From Emticicia aquatica (GTDB lineage Bacteria; Bacteroidota; Bacteroidia; Cytophagales; Spirosomataceae), in contig NZ_CAKLPY010000002.1 of the NCBI RefSeq assembly GCF_923079645.1, positions 806,001 through 870,000 of the forward strand: DNA of 64,000 nucleotides. The letters are read 5' to 3'. Position 1 is the first letter of the stretch; the number at the start of each line of letters is the position of its first letter. Positions 20,069 through 30,207 of the stretch are shown here, piece by piece. The notes under the pieces were generated by a model that did not search any database, was not told the DNA's origin, and was given only the letters and a program-made list of their open reading frames with translations. The translations under genes and the position numbers were made by a program.

Positions 20069-22567
20069 ATGCCTTCTACTAATTTTGATATAACAGGATT
20101 ATCCCAACAAGAAGTACTGAAAGCCAGAGAAGCATTCGGACAAAATAGTCTGAATTTCAAAAAAGAAAATGGTTTTTTCGAAGCCCTAAAAAGTTTAGCG
20201 AAAGAACCTATGGTACTTTTGCTATTGGTGGCATCGGTAATATATTTCATCAGCGGCAATTTTGGCGATGGTATTTTTCTAGCTTCAGCCATTGTATTGG
20301 TAGCTACCATTTCTCTTTATCAAGATTCAAGAAGCCGAGATGCTCTAGAAAAACTCAAAAATTTTACTCAACCAACTTGCAAGGTTATTCGAGAAGGTAA
20401 AGTGGAAGAAATAAATAGCGATGATTTAGTGATTGGTGACTGTCTAATGATTGAAGAAGGCACATCTATCGCCGCCGATGGCGTTATTTTACGTGCTAAT
20501 GATTTTTCGGTAAATGAATCAATTCTTACGGGCGAATCTCTTTCGGTTTATAAAGACCAAAGCAAAGAAGATAATTTTGTTTTTCGTGGAACAACTGTTG
20601 CAAGTGGATTGGCCATTGCTAAAATTACAGCTATTGGAAGTGAAACCAAATTAGGAAAAATAGGAAAAAGTATTGAAAGTATCGCTGAAGAAGAAACTCC
20701 TTTGGAATTACAAATCAGTAATTTCGTAAAAAAAATGGTCATTGTTGGAGCAATCGTTTTCATCATTGTTTGGGCTATTAATTATTTTAAATCGTACAAC
20801 ATTTTAGATAGTTTGCTCAAAGCACTTACACTCGCCATGAGTATTCTACCCGAAGAAATCCCTGTGGCTTTCACAACTTTTATGGCTTTAGGGGCTTGGC
20901 GATTGATGAAAATGGGTATCGTAGTGAAACAAATGAAAACCGTTGAAACGCTCGGAAGTGCCACCGTCATTTGTACTGATAAAACTGGAACTATCACCGA
21001 AAACAAAATGTCATTGGCAAAGATTTTTGTATTAGGGTCGGATAAAATATCAGAGCCAAATAACACGCTAACTGATGCCGAAAAAAACTTGATAGAAATT
21101 GCTATGTGGTCGAGTGAACCTATTCCTTTCGACCCGATGGAAATTGCTCTACACGGAACTTATGCCCAAATTATTTCGCAAGACGAACGCCCCAATTTTC
21201 AATTAATCCATGAATATCCGTTGGAAGGAAAACCGCCAATGATGACGCATATTTTTGAAAATAAAGTTGGTAAACGCTTCATTGCAGCCAAAGGTGCTGC
21301 CGAGGCATTGATGGCTGTGAGTAATTTAACTGAGCTAGAAAAGGAAAAAATAGAAGAAATAATCAACACTTTAGCACTTGATGGTTATCGAATCTTGGGC
21401 GTAGGAGAAGCTCATTTTGAAGGCAATGATTTTCCTGAAACTCAACAACAATTTAAGTTTACATTCAAAGGAATTGTTGCTTTTTACGACCCTCCAAAAA
21501 AGAATATTCACGCAGTTTTAAATAGTTTTTATAAAGCGGGTATTTCCGTAAAAATCATCACAGGTGATAATTCAGCTACAACAACTGCTATTGCTAAACA
21601 AATTGGTTTTAAAGGGCATGAGCGTAGCATCACGGGTGATGAACTGATGAGATTATCGGAAACTGAGTTACAAAAAACAGTACTTGATACAAATCTTTTC
21701 ACTCGAATGTTTCCAGAAGCAAAACTTAAAATTATCAATGCGTTAAAAGTCCAAAATGAAATTGTAGCCATGACAGGCGATGGTGTTAATGATGGCCCTG
21801 CACTGAAAGCAGCTCATATTGGCATTGCGATGGGTAAAAAAGGTACTGAAATTGCCAAGCAAGCGGCTTCTTTGATTTTAGTTGAAGATGATTTATCGAA
21901 AATGGTGGATGCCGTTGCGATGGGTCGAAAGATTTATACAAACCTCAAAAAAGCTATTCAATACATTATTTCGATTCATATCCCAATTGTGCTGACGGTT
22001 TTCATTCCATTGGCTTTGGGTTGGTTATATCCAAATATTTTTTCACCTGTTCATATTATCTTTTTGGAGTTAATAATGGGGCCAACTTGCTCAATTATTT
22101 ATGAAAATGAACCTATGGAAAAAAATACAATGACGCAAAAACCACGACCTTTCACAACTACTTTTTTTAGCTGGAAAGAGCTTGCTACCAGCGTATTACA
22201 AGGTTTAATGATAACATTTGGCACTTTGGCGGCTTATCAATTTTCGGTAGCAGAATCGTACGATGAATCGCTTGCTCGAACAATGGTTTTCACCGTTCTT
22301 ATCGTTGCCAATATCTTTTTGACATTAGTTAATCGTTCATTTTACTACTCAATTTTTACAACTTTACTATATAAAAACAACTTAGTTTTATTCATTATTG
22401 GTATCACGATTGCTATTGCTGCTGCATTGATTTATATCCAACCTTTGGCACATTTCTTTGGTTTTTCACCAATTAATTTCACGCAGATAGCAATTTGTGT
22501 GGGCATTGGTTTTGTATCAGTAATTTGGTTTGAAGTAGTAAAATGGTGGAAGAGGCAAGTAAAATAA
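20069..22567 (+). CDS. P-type cation-transporting ATPase (P2-like, PEEIP motif)
   Basis: 832 aa integral membrane pump. The actuator motif TGES is at 154-157, the phosphorylation site DKTGT at 304-308, and the hinge TGDGVNDGPALK is present. There is an N-terminal cation-ATPase domain, four membrane helices before and about six after the catalytic part, and no heavy-metal-binding domain. The ion-site helix 4 reads P261-E-E-I-P265. This differs from the PEGLP of Ca2+ pumps and the CPC-type site of P1B metal pumps, so the ion is unresolved; Ca2+, Mn2+ or Mg2+ are guesses. The ATG at 20069 is preferred over a TTG 48 nt upstream. It is preceded by a terminator and probably stands alone. Confidence 0.9.
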   Translation: MPSTNFDITGLSQQEVLKAREAFGQNSLNFKKENGFFEALKSLAKEPMVLLLLVASVIYFISGNFGDGIFLASAIVLVATISLYQDSRSRDALEKLKNFTQPTCKVIREGKVEEINSDDLVIGDCLMIEEGTSIAADGVILRANDFSVNESILTGESLSVYKDQSKEDNFVFRGTTVASGLAIAKITAIGSETKLGKIGKSIESIAEEETPLELQISNFVKKMVIVGAIVFIIVWAINYFKSYNILDSLLKALTLAMSILPEEIPVAFTTFMALGAWRLMKMGIVVKQMKTVETLGSATVICTDKTGTITENKMSLAKIFVLGSDKISEPNNTLTDAEKNLIEIAMWSSEPIPFDPMEIALHGTYAQIISQDERPNFQLIHEYPLEGKPPMMTHIFENKVGKRFIAAKGAAEALMAVSNLTELEKEKIEEIINTLALDGYRILGVGEAHFEGNDFPETQQQFKFTFKGIVAFYDPPKKNIHAVLNSFYKAGISVKIITGDNSATTTAIAKQIGFKGHERSITGDELMRLSETELQKTVLDTNLFTRMFPEAKLKIINALKVQNEIVAMTGDGVNDGPALKAAHIGIAMGKKGTEIAKQAASLILVEDDLSKMVDAVAMGRKIYTNLKKAIQYIISIHIPIVLTVFIPLALGWLYPNIFSPVHIIFLELIMGPTCSIIYENEPMEKNTMTQKPRPFTTTFFSWKELATSVLQGLMITFGTLAAYQFSVAESYDESLARTMVFTVLIVANIFLTLVNRSFYYSIFTTLLYKNNLVLFIIGITIAIAAALIYIQPLAHFFGFSPINFTQIAICVGIGFVSVIWFEVVKWWKRQVK

Positions 22568-22705
22568 ATTGCATTAATATCATGCTTCATTATTTTCAAC
22601 AAAGCACTTTAACAAAATTTGGCAAAACAAGCACGGACTCTATAACTATTCTTTGAACTTATTGTACAATTATACAAAAGAACGTTTTTTCTCATTATAA
22701 TGACT

Positions 22706-22713
22706 TATTTTTG
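22706..22713 (+). promoter_or_regulatory. candidate promoter (-7 box) of the M23 peptidase gene
   Basis: TATTTTTG matches TAnnTTTG, 30 nt before the ATG. No -33 TTTG lies at the expected distance. Confidence 0.4.
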
Positions 22714-22742
22714 CATATATTATATGAGTAACAGGTCGGATG

Positions 22743-23354
22743 ATGAAGAAAGTAATGTTTACGGTTTTTTTGCTGATAATTAAGTTTTCGGTCTTTTCAC
22801 AAAATATAGCACTCAATAACTATCAAGAAGGGCAAGATAATTGGGAAGTTCTGCTCACGCCATTGGTTGAAGTAAATGATATGTTGAGGCACATTTACAG
22901 CGACCCTTTCAAGGAAAACTTTATTAATGCCATTCCAGCGGGTTATCCACTCAGAAAAGCTGTAAATATCAATTCTTTTTATGGATTTCGTAATCATCCC
23001 GTACATCAAGTAACGATTTTTCATCGAGGAATCGACTTAAAAGGAGCAACTGGAGAAAAGGCTATCGCAACTGGCGATGGTGATGTGATCGAAACGGGCT
23101 TTAAGACAGATTTAGGAAACTATATCAAAATTAAACATTGCTACGGTTTTGAGTCAATTTATGGGCATTTAAGCAAAATTTCAATCAAGAAAGGGCAGCA
23201 CGTGAAGCGTTCTCAGATTATTGGTGAAGTAGGTGCAACTGGTACGGTTACAGGACCACATTTACATTATACTTTAAAGAAAAATAATCAATACATCGAC
23301 CCTTTTGATTTTCTGTTCATGGACTTTGAGCGTTCTTCGGTTTCACTCAAATAA
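22743..23354 (+). CDS. M23 family metallopeptidase (secreted)
   Basis: 203 aa. MKKVMFTVFLLIIKFSVFSQ is a signal peptide. The C-terminal LytM/M23 domain has all zinc and catalytic residues: HRGIDLKG (HxxxD) and GPHLHYTLKK (HxH). It is therefore predicted to be an active peptidoglycan endopeptidase in the periplasm. The start could also be the ATG one codon upstream (22740). The stop lies 9 nt from the convergent stop of the GH3 gene, with no visible terminator between them. Confidence 0.92.
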   Translation: MKKVMFTVFLLIIKFSVFSQNIALNNYQEGQDNWEVLLTPLVEVNDMLRHIYSDPFKENFINAIPAGYPLRKAVNINSFYGFRNHPVHQVTIFHRGIDLKGATGEKAIATGDGDVIETGFKTDLGNYIKIKHCYGFESIYGHLSKISIKKGQHVKRSQIIGEVGATGTVTGPHLHYTLKKNNQYIDPFDFLFMDFERSSVSLK

Positions 23355-23363
23355 CAAAAATAA

Positions 23364-26315
23364 TCACATTATTGACGCATTAATTAGTTCATGAATGCGT
23401 TTTCTGATTTTTAATGTATTGATTTTATTATTGGCCGAGCTTGGATAAACTCGATTGGAGAGAAAAATAAAAATCAATTCTCGTTCGGGGTCAACCCAAA
23501 CTACTGTTCCTGTAAAACCCGAATGTCCAAACGTTTTGAGCGATGCATCAATTGCAACAACGGGTTTATCATCTCCTTCTTCAGGTTTGTCCCACCCTAA
23601 TCCACGATGACTTCTTTGTGTATAATTTTTAGCAAAATGAGGCACAGTTCCAGAAAACAAAATTTGTCTTCCACCATAATATCCTTTCTGCAAATTCATC
23701 TGAAAAAGTTTTACCAAATCACTCACATTACTAAAAATACCAGCATGTCCAGCAACCCCACCGAGTAGAGCGGCGTTTGGGTCATGCACCGTTCCTTGAA
23801 TTTGTGAACCTCGAAATATAACATCATTTTCGGTTGGAGCGATGTTTGTTTTTGAAAACCTCGAAGTTGGATTATAAAGCGTTGAAGCCATTCCTAAAGG
23901 CTCATAAATATTTTGCTCAACAAACTCATCCAATGGTTGATTCGTAATTCGTTCAACCATTTTTTGCAGCATTATCAAGCCTAAATCACTGTAAGTAAAA
24001 CGATAACCGCCTAATTTATCATATACATTGATTAATTTTGATTGCGTTACCCATTTCCAAACAGAATCCCTAATTGCTGGTGTAATATACAGATTATCAG
24101 CAACTTGTAGGCTTAGACTATCTTTGGAAAAACGATAATATTCTGATTTAAAAGCCCCAACGGACTTAGTTTTTTCCCAAAAAGGAATAAAAGCAACCAA
24201 ACCCGCTTGGTGCATCAGAATATCCGAAACCAACATATTCTCTTTATTAGAGCCGCGTATTTCGGGTAAATATGTGGACGCCTTTTCATTCAAATCAATT
24301 GCACCTCGTTCGTTTAACATCATTACGGCTTGCAAGGTTGCCGAAACTTTGGTCATTGATGCAATGTCGTAAAGTGTTTGGTCGTTGACTCGTGCATCCA
24401 AATCGTACTGAAGTGTTCCGAAGTTTCTGTTATAAACTATTTTCCCGTTTCTAGCGACCAAAACTTGACATCCTGGAAAAGCATGATTGCTGATTCCTTG
24501 CTGAACTATTTGACCTATTTCTTCTAATTTTTTGGCATTCATTCCCACTCTTTCGGCCGACCCAAACGAAACTCTACCGAGGCGTTCGGTCTGAATTCCG
24601 CCACCCATTTTTTGTTCATAAGACACCGAAACTGGCAGTTTCCCATTGGCTGAAATTGCCCCAAATAATATTTGTGGAACAACCCGTTGCGAAGCAATTT
24701 CATCTTCATAGCCACAAACCAAATTTGGTACACCATCATACAATTTCATACCATAAGGATTTCCAAAACCAACAACCACAACCTTTGTTTTTAATCTTAA
24801 TTGGTTAATAAATGCAATTGTAGCAGGCGAAACACCATAATTTCGGTCGCCTCGACTGTTCATATCATGAACGCTTATCACTACAACCTTGTATTTTGCA
24901 GCTTCTTCAAGCACCCAAGCTACGTCTTTGTCGGATGCAGGCTTATAAGGCACAGCAAAATGCTTAAAATTAGCATATTGACTGAGCATTTTTTGAAATT
25001 CGTTGTTATATTCTGCACTAATGGCTACCGATGCAAAAGTAGTTGTGTCGAGGTTAACAAAAGGCAATAAATTGTCTTGATTTTTAATAATAGTGACTGC
25101 TTGTTCAAACAGTTCAGTCTTTAAATCAGTTGCTTTGGAGCTGTTCAAATCACTACCCAAATTTGCCAATTCGATAGGTTTATAATTATTCAGCCCAGCC
25201 CAAAATTTGGCTTTCAAAATCTTTTTCACACGGACATCCAATTCGGCAGCTTCAATTTGTCCACTTTCAACCGCTTGTTTGATTCGATTAAAAGCCGCAG
25301 GCAGGTTTCCCGATTGAAGCAAAATATCATTTCCTGCTAAAAAAGCTAGAAATTCTGGTTCTCCAGCTTGGAGTCCAGCCGTAATTCCACGCATATTCAA
25401 GGCATCTGTTACGGTTAAGCCTTGAAAACCCATTTTTTCTTTGATTGTTTCGGTAACAATTTTGCGAGAAATTGAGGTCGGTGTATTCGTTCGTGGCTCT
25501 AAAGCTGGCACAAACAAATGTCCTGTCATTACACTTGCCACACTATCGGCGATGAGACGGCGAAAAGGGAATAATTCTACTTCGTTCAATCTATCAATTG
25601 TCTGACTTACCCACGGAAGTGTTCGGTGCGAATCTTGGTCAGTATCACCATGCCCTGGAAAATGTTTCGCACTTCCCATGACATTATATTTTTTCATTCC
25701 TTTGATATACATTGCTCCTTTTTCGGCAACATTATATTGAGATTCTCCAAATGAACGATAATTAATAACTGGATTTCTTGGGTTTGTGTTGACATCTACC
25801 GACGGGGCAAAATTAATGTGAATACCTAAACGCTTGCACTGATAGCCCACTTCTTCGCCAAATCTTTCGATATAATTATTATCTTGAATAGCTCCGAGTG
25901 TGATTTGTTTTGGAAATTCAATTACACTATCGAGACGCATTCCTATACCCCATTCGGCATCAATACCAATCATCATCGGAATACGAGAAATCTGTTGGTA
26001 GCGATTGGTCAATCGAGCCTGACGATATGGCCCACCTTGAAAGAAAATCAAACCTCCAATGTGGTAGGTTGCAATGTTATTTTCAACTTGTTGATAGTAC
26101 GTTTCAGTACGATTAGAAAAAGTCGCAATCATAAACAATTGTCCAACTTTCTCTTCGAGCGTCATAGTTGCTAACAAACTATCTGCCCAACGTTCTTGAC
26201 GAGCGAGATAATCAGGTGGATTTATTTTTTTTGGTAAGATAAACGAACTAAAAATCGTTAATAGGCTTCCAGCAAAAGTGAACCAAAATATTTTTTTACT
26301 AATAGTCATAAGCAT
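23364..26315 (-). CDS. GH3 beta-N-acetylglucosaminidase fused to a class C beta-lactamase-like domain
   Basis: 983 aa exported protein with an N-terminal hydrophobic segment (KIFWFTFAGSLLTIFSSFIL). Residues about 40-390 are a NagZ-type glycoside hydrolase family 3 domain. The acid/base loop KHFPGHGDTDQDSH is at about 218-231 and the likely nucleophile Asp in TVTDALNMRG at about 304. A GH3 C-terminal domain follows. From about 610 there is a serine beta-lactamase/esterase-like domain with SMTK (SxxK, near 650), YSD and HSGFTG motifs. In Bacteroidota such fusions are taken to act in peptidoglycan turnover. The start at 26315 is supported by AGGTGG 6 nt upstream, one of few Shine-Dalgarno-like sites here. 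Confidence 0.93.
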   Translation of the reverse strand: MLMTISKKIFWFTFAGSLLTIFSSFILPKKINPPDYLARQERWADSLLATMTLEEKVGQLFMIATFSNRTETYYQQVENNIATYHIGGLIFFQGGPYRQARLTNRYQQISRIPMMIGIDAEWGIGMRLDSVIEFPKQITLGAIQDNNYIERFGEEVGYQCKRLGIHINFAPSVDVNTNPRNPVINYRSFGESQYNVAEKGAMYIKGMKKYNVMGSAKHFPGHGDTDQDSHRTLPWVSQTIDRLNEVELFPFRRLIADSVASVMTGHLFVPALEPRTNTPTSISRKIVTETIKEKMGFQGLTVTDALNMRGITAGLQAGEPEFLAFLAGNDILLQSGNLPAAFNRIKQAVESGQIEAAELDVRVKKILKAKFWAGLNNYKPIELANLGSDLNSSKATDLKTELFEQAVTIIKNQDNLLPFVNLDTTTFASVAISAEYNNEFQKMLSQYANFKHFAVPYKPASDKDVAWVLEEAAKYKVVVISVHDMNSRGDRNYGVSPATIAFINQLRLKTKVVVVGFGNPYGMKLYDGVPNLVCGYEDEIASQRVVPQILFGAISANGKLPVSVSYEQKMGGGIQTERLGRVSFGSAERVGMNAKKLEEIGQIVQQGISNHAFPGCQVLVARNGKIVYNRNFGTLQYDLDARVNDQTLYDIASMTKVSATLQAVMMLNERGAIDLNEKASTYLPEIRGSNKENMLVSDILMHQAGLVAFIPFWEKTKSVGAFKSEYYRFSKDSLSLQVADNLYITPAIRDSVWKWVTQSKLINVYDKLGGYRFTYSDLGLIMLQKMVERITNQPLDEFVEQNIYEPLGMASTLYNPTSRFSKTNIAPTENDVIFRGSQIQGTVHDPNAALLGGVAGHAGIFSNVSDLVKLFQMNLQKGYYGGRQILFSGTVPHFAKNYTQRSHRGLGWDKPEEGDDKPVVAIDASLKTFGHSGFTGTVVWVDPERELIFIFLSNRVYPSSANNKINTLKIRKRIHELINASIM

Positions 26316-26336
26316 TTTTTACCACCTAGATAAAAA

Positions 26337-26382
26337 GAACACAAAGCCACACTTCATATTGGGTCAGTGCAGCTTCGTGTTC
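26337..26382 (-). terminator. terminator of the reductase gene
   Basis: Inverted repeat 26337-26347 with 26372-26382 (11 bp, one mismatch), followed on the minus strand by five T residues. It lies between the reductase stop and the GH3 start. Confidence 0.6.
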
Positions 26383-26411
26383 GGTTTCACCTTTATGATG
26401 AATGAATTATT

Positions 26412-27473
26412 TTAATCAATCTCAATAACAACCCCTTTTGAAAGTGGGTGAGCAACACACGTGAGCATTAATCCACGTTTGATTTCTTTTTCTGTCAAAC
26501 CATCTTCTTCATCCATTTTAATTTTTCCTTCGGTGCAAGTGCCCATACAAGCCGTACACATTCCAGCTTGGCACGAATACGGCAAATCAATATCTAAGTC
26601 TAAAGCTGCCTCCAAGATTGTTTGGTGAGGTTTTACTTCAAAATCGTATTCGTTACCGTTATATTTTACTTTCACGGTTTGCGTTTGAAGCGACTCATCT
26701 ATTTCTTCGGGTTCGCCCTCAACCATCGCAGTATGGAAGTTTTCTTTATGAATTCGGTCTTTCGAGACATTGTAAATGCCCAAGCCGTTCATTACGTCTT
26801 CCATCATACCAATTGGACCGCATAAGTAAAACTCATCTTTGGCAAAATCAGTATCAGATTCTTTCATTAATCGAATAGCAATTCCTTGGCTGATTCGTCC
26901 TTTATGGCCAACCCACAAATCAGAAGGATTGCTCAATAAATGATGAACGCTCAAACGCCTGCCATATTGAGTTTCGAGTTCTTCAAGTTTATGTTTGAAA
27001 ATAATAGAATCTTCACGACGGTTTCCATAGATAAGCGTTACACGCGAATTTTGCTCCATTTTAAGGATAGATTTTGCAATCGACATCATTGGTGTAACTC
27101 CACTTCCTGCGGCAAAAAGCACTACGTGGCGAGTTTTATCAGCGTTGGGTTCAACATGAAAGTTGCCCATTGGCTCCAAAACTTCTAAAAAATCACCAAC
27201 TTTTACGTTATCATTTAGATAGTTTGAAACCAAACCCCCAGTTACACGCTTTACGGTAATACCAATTGACGTATCGCTGTGAGGTGAAGTTGACATCGAA
27301 TAACTACGACGAACTTTTTTACCTGCTTCACCTGCTGGAACGATTACTGTAATAAATTGACCAGCTTTATATTTGATTTGCTCACTTAATGGATGCCAAA
27401 AATAAATTGTTACGCTGTCAGAAGTTTCTTGTACTACTTCTTTTACTTGGAGAAAATACGTTTTTAATGACAT
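26412..27473 (-). CDS. FAD/NAD(P)H oxidoreductase with C-terminal 2Fe-2S ferredoxin (PaaE-like)
   Basis: 353 aa, cytoplasmic. Order: FAD-binding barrel (about 5-105; RRSYSMSTSP is the flavin motif), NAD(P)-binding domain (about 110-235; FAAGSGVTPMMSI and YLCGPIGMM), then a plant-type ferredoxin (about 265-353). The ferredoxin cluster motif is CQAGMCTACMGTC with a fourth distal Cys in LMLTCVAHP. This architecture passes electrons from NAD(P)H through FAD and 2Fe-2S to an oxygenase or desaturase. No oxygenase partner is adjacent and no phenylacetate genes are nearby, so the acceptor is unknown. A fatty-acid or carotenoid desaturase/hydroxylase is a guess. Confidence 0.92.
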   Translation of the reverse strand: MSLKTYFLQVKEVVQETSDSVTIYFWHPLSEQIKYKAGQFITVIVPAGEAGKKVRRSYSMSTSPHSDTSIGITVKRVTGGLVSNYLNDNVKVGDFLEVLEPMGNFHVEPNADKTRHVVLFAAGSGVTPMMSIAKSILKMEQNSRVTLIYGNRREDSIIFKHKLEELETQYGRRLSVHHLLSNPSDLWVGHKGRISQGIAIRLMKESDTDFAKDEFYLCGPIGMMEDVMNGLGIYNVSKDRIHKENFHTAMVEGEPEEIDESLQTQTVKVKYNGNEYDFEVKPHQTILEAALDLDIDLPYSCQAGMCTACMGTCTEGKIKMDEEDGLTEKEIKRGLMLTCVAHPLSKGVVIEID

Positions 27474-27594
27474 TTTGAATGATTATTATTTACAGTTTAT
27501 GGACTTCAAGCCGTGAAATTATGTTTTTTTATTTTAAAACCATAAAATAATACGCTCGCCAAAAACCATTGTCCATCGACCGTGGACTTACCAA

Positions 27595-30054
27595 CTAAAA
27601 AATTACTACCTTCTTAACAACTTCTTGTGATGAAGTGTTTATTTTCAGAAAATATTGTCCATTCGTCAGATGACTTGTATTGAGTTTTTCTTGTTGAAAG
27701 CCGCCTGTTGAGTTAATATTCTTTTGCTCAATTATCCTTCCATTCTGGTCCAAGAAGGTAATGGTTACTTGCTTATTAGGCTCTGCTTCAAACGATATTT
27801 TCAATTCTTCTCTTACCGGATTTGGATAAATATTTACACTACTTTCCTTTGATATTTCATTGGCCAAAATCGGATTAACTTTTACTTCAGTCTGAGCTAT
27901 TCCCGAACAATTATTAGTATCTGTGATTTTTACGGAATATGTTCCTGACGCATTTACACCAATATTCAATATGCTTGGATTTTGTGTTGTTGCAGCAAAA
28001 GCATTGGGTCCAGCCCATTCATATTTCAAGGGAGCTAAACCGTTACTTGTGGAACTACTTAATTTCAGTAATTCTCCTTCAAAATATGGTCCTGTATTGC
28101 TCGCTGTTGCTAATATTTTTATTAACTGAATCAGTATTCCATTTGACGAAGCACTCTCTTTGCAGCCCGTAACACTACAAACAGCGGTATAAGTTATGTT
28201 TTCGGCAGGAGAAATGGTAATTGATGTTCCTGACGAATTATTCGACCATTTTAATAATCCTCCCAAACAACTGCTCGACGACAAAGTTACTTTTTCACTT
28301 GTACCTGCACAAATAGCTAATTTATCGGTTGTAATGACTGGAATTTCGACTTCACCAATGTTTATATCAATCGTATTTGTACTTTCAATAATTGGTGAGG
28401 TAGAAATAACTTTGATTTTATAAGTACCCACCTCTAATCCTTGAATAGTTTTTACATTCACGTTTTTTCTGTTGTCTTTTCCTATTTCAATGGCTTTATC
28501 AAAACTACCCGTTTTATCAGAAAGTAATATTCTGAACGAGTTGTCAAGATTAAAATTACCACCCGAGGTAGCAAAGGATACCGTAAAATTTTGTCCCGCA
28601 CAAAAACTATTGGCCACAATTGGAGCAACACTGATAACAGGCGGTTGTTCAAAGCCGTATTTTCCTGTTTCGGTAAAATAATTTGTATATAAATCAACCG
28701 AACCACCACGTCCGTCTTCAAGTTCTTTGTTACAACCGTACAAAAGAATTACACCACCTTTCGGGTGCGGTATAAGTCGATAATCACTAAAAAAAGTAAA
28801 ATCTTTTATTGCTACCCCATCTTCACCAAATCTTACATCTCCATTGGCATCAATTCGCTGAATTGTCAAATCATAACCAATCGTTTTGGGTTTAAGCCAC
28901 AATGTATATGCTCCGTCTTTGCCATCGGGAACAAGCTTATTAGGCAAAAAATACGGTTTATCTGAGCGTGGAGTAAAGACATCATTTTTCCAAACAATAT
29001 CTCCATTAGCTTTTATTTTAGCTTTTTGAAAAGGTCTTGCTCTATCGCCAGTGTCAATCCATGTCGCTATACCGCCACCATCGCTTGTTGGGACAACTTG
29101 TACATCAAAAGCCGTATTTGAGCCAAGATTCACGCCATCAGTTCCCCAAATACTTTTGCCTTCTTTGCTTACTTTATGAGCAACCACTATTTTTTTATCT
29201 TCACCCGAAAGTGTTCGTCCCACAATGGCATTTCCTTCTGTATCAACTTTAAATAAATCAATTCTAGAATTACCAGAAAACGGATTTTTATAAAAAGCCG
29301 CCGCCGAAATGATTGGCTTATTTGTTGCATCAAAAGTTTGGTATAAATAATCAGCCGACACATCTTTTATCAGAGCGATAAACTTATTGTATTTTTCATC
29401 ATACAAAACCTTAGTTTCCAAACCTTTAGCTTCTAGTAATTTTGTTTCATTTTCAACTACTTTTCCTGCATAATCTAGTTTTTTTGTATAAACGATATTT
29501 TCGTTAGAAGAGCTATTATAATTATTAAAAGTAAATTGCAACTGACCATTTTTTAGGTCATTCAACTCCATTACTCCATCATTTGCATCGTAGCTTGTTA
29601 GCTCTTGTTCAGTTACTTTTATGCCATCAGTTGCCCATTGCTCTTTGCCATCGCTCGAAATATATTGTGCATATAAATTTCTACGCTCAGTCTTAACCAA
29701 ATCAAAGCAGCGATGCCAAGCAATAAAGGCTCCACCTTTTCCATCGGGTTTGATTAATTTTGGGGTATAAATAAATGTACTTCTGTCTAAAATTTTTCCA
29801 ATTCTGAGACCATCTTTTGTCCATTGAACCACGCCTCTACTATCGAGCTTCTGAGCATACAATTCTATCTTATCATCTCGATAATCAGCCCAAACATAAA
29901 AACTGTTTCCTTCTGTATCAATCGAATAAAGAATGGCATATTGAAAGTTCGGAGCAGCACTTACCATTGAAGGAGTCGGGTCATTAAATTTCCACTGAGC
30001 TACACTTATTTGAAGTGATAAAATGGCAAGAAAAATGCTCCAAACAAATTTCAT
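27595..30054 (-). CDS. secreted protein with T9SS C-terminal sorting domain
   Basis: About 819 aa. MKFVWSIFLAILSLQISVAQ is a signal peptide; an ATG at 30090 would add 12 residues and is the alternative start. Residues up to about 480 are a string of beta-propeller-like strands with repeated W-x-D/G-x-G motifs (VQWTKDGLRIG, EQWATDGIKVT, SIWGTDGVNLG). Ig/PKD-like segments follow (ITYTAVCSVTGCKESASSNG, APLKYEWAGPN). The last 75 residues are a type A Por-secretion tail (NIYPNPVREELKISF to the end in KKVVIF). It should therefore cross the outer membrane by the type IX system and stay at or leave the surface. Its ligand is unknown. Confidence 0.88.
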   Translation of the reverse strand: MKFVWSIFLAILSLQISVAQWKFNDPTPSMVSAAPNFQYAILYSIDTEGNSFYVWADYRDDKIELYAQKLDSRGVVQWTKDGLRIGKILDRSTFIYTPKLIKPDGKGGAFIAWHRCFDLVKTERRNLYAQYISSDGKEQWATDGIKVTEQELTSYDANDGVMELNDLKNGQLQFTFNNYNSSSNENIVYTKKLDYAGKVVENETKLLEAKGLETKVLYDEKYNKFIALIKDVSADYLYQTFDATNKPIISAAAFYKNPFSGNSRIDLFKVDTEGNAIVGRTLSGEDKKIVVAHKVSKEGKSIWGTDGVNLGSNTAFDVQVVPTSDGGGIATWIDTGDRARPFQKAKIKANGDIVWKNDVFTPRSDKPYFLPNKLVPDGKDGAYTLWLKPKTIGYDLTIQRIDANGDVRFGEDGVAIKDFTFFSDYRLIPHPKGGVILLYGCNKELEDGRGGSVDLYTNYFTETGKYGFEQPPVISVAPIVANSFCAGQNFTVSFATSGGNFNLDNSFRILLSDKTGSFDKAIEIGKDNRKNVNVKTIQGLEVGTYKIKVISTSPIIESTNTIDINIGEVEIPVITTDKLAICAGTSEKVTLSSSSCLGGLLKWSNNSSGTSITISPAENITYTAVCSVTGCKESASSNGILIQLIKILATASNTGPYFEGELLKLSSSTSNGLAPLKYEWAGPNAFAATTQNPSILNIGVNASGTYSVKITDTNNCSGIAQTEVKVNPILANEISKESSVNIYPNPVREELKISFEAEPNKQVTITFLDQNGRIIEQKNINSTGGFQQEKLNTSHLTNGQYFLKINTSSQEVVKKVVIF

Positions 30055-30115
30055 ACCTTTACTTTTATTTTTTGGGTTAGTACATTTCATGAGGGATATA
30101 GGCTAAATTTATGTA

Positions 30116-30143
30116 CAAAAATACGGTCTTATCTTCATATCAA
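30116..30143 (-). promoter_or_regulatory. candidate promoter of the T9SS-protein gene
   Basis: Minus strand TATTTTTG at 30123-30116 (exact TAnnTTTG) with TTG at 30143-30141, 17-nt spacer. The transcript would start near 30112. Confidence 0.5.
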
Positions 30144-30172
30144 CTAATTAGATATAAAATAATTCACAAGTT

Positions 30173-30204
30173 TTTGCTTTTATCAAAAGATATTTATAAT
30201 TTTG
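30173..30204 (+). promoter_or_regulatory. rplM operon promoter, full Bacteroidota consensus
   Basis: TTTG at 30173-30176, a 20-nt spacer and TAATTTTG at 30197-30204: both elements exact at consensus spacing. It predicts a transcript start near 30208, 241 nt before the rplM start codon. Confidence 0.75.
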
Positions 30205-30207
30205 CAG

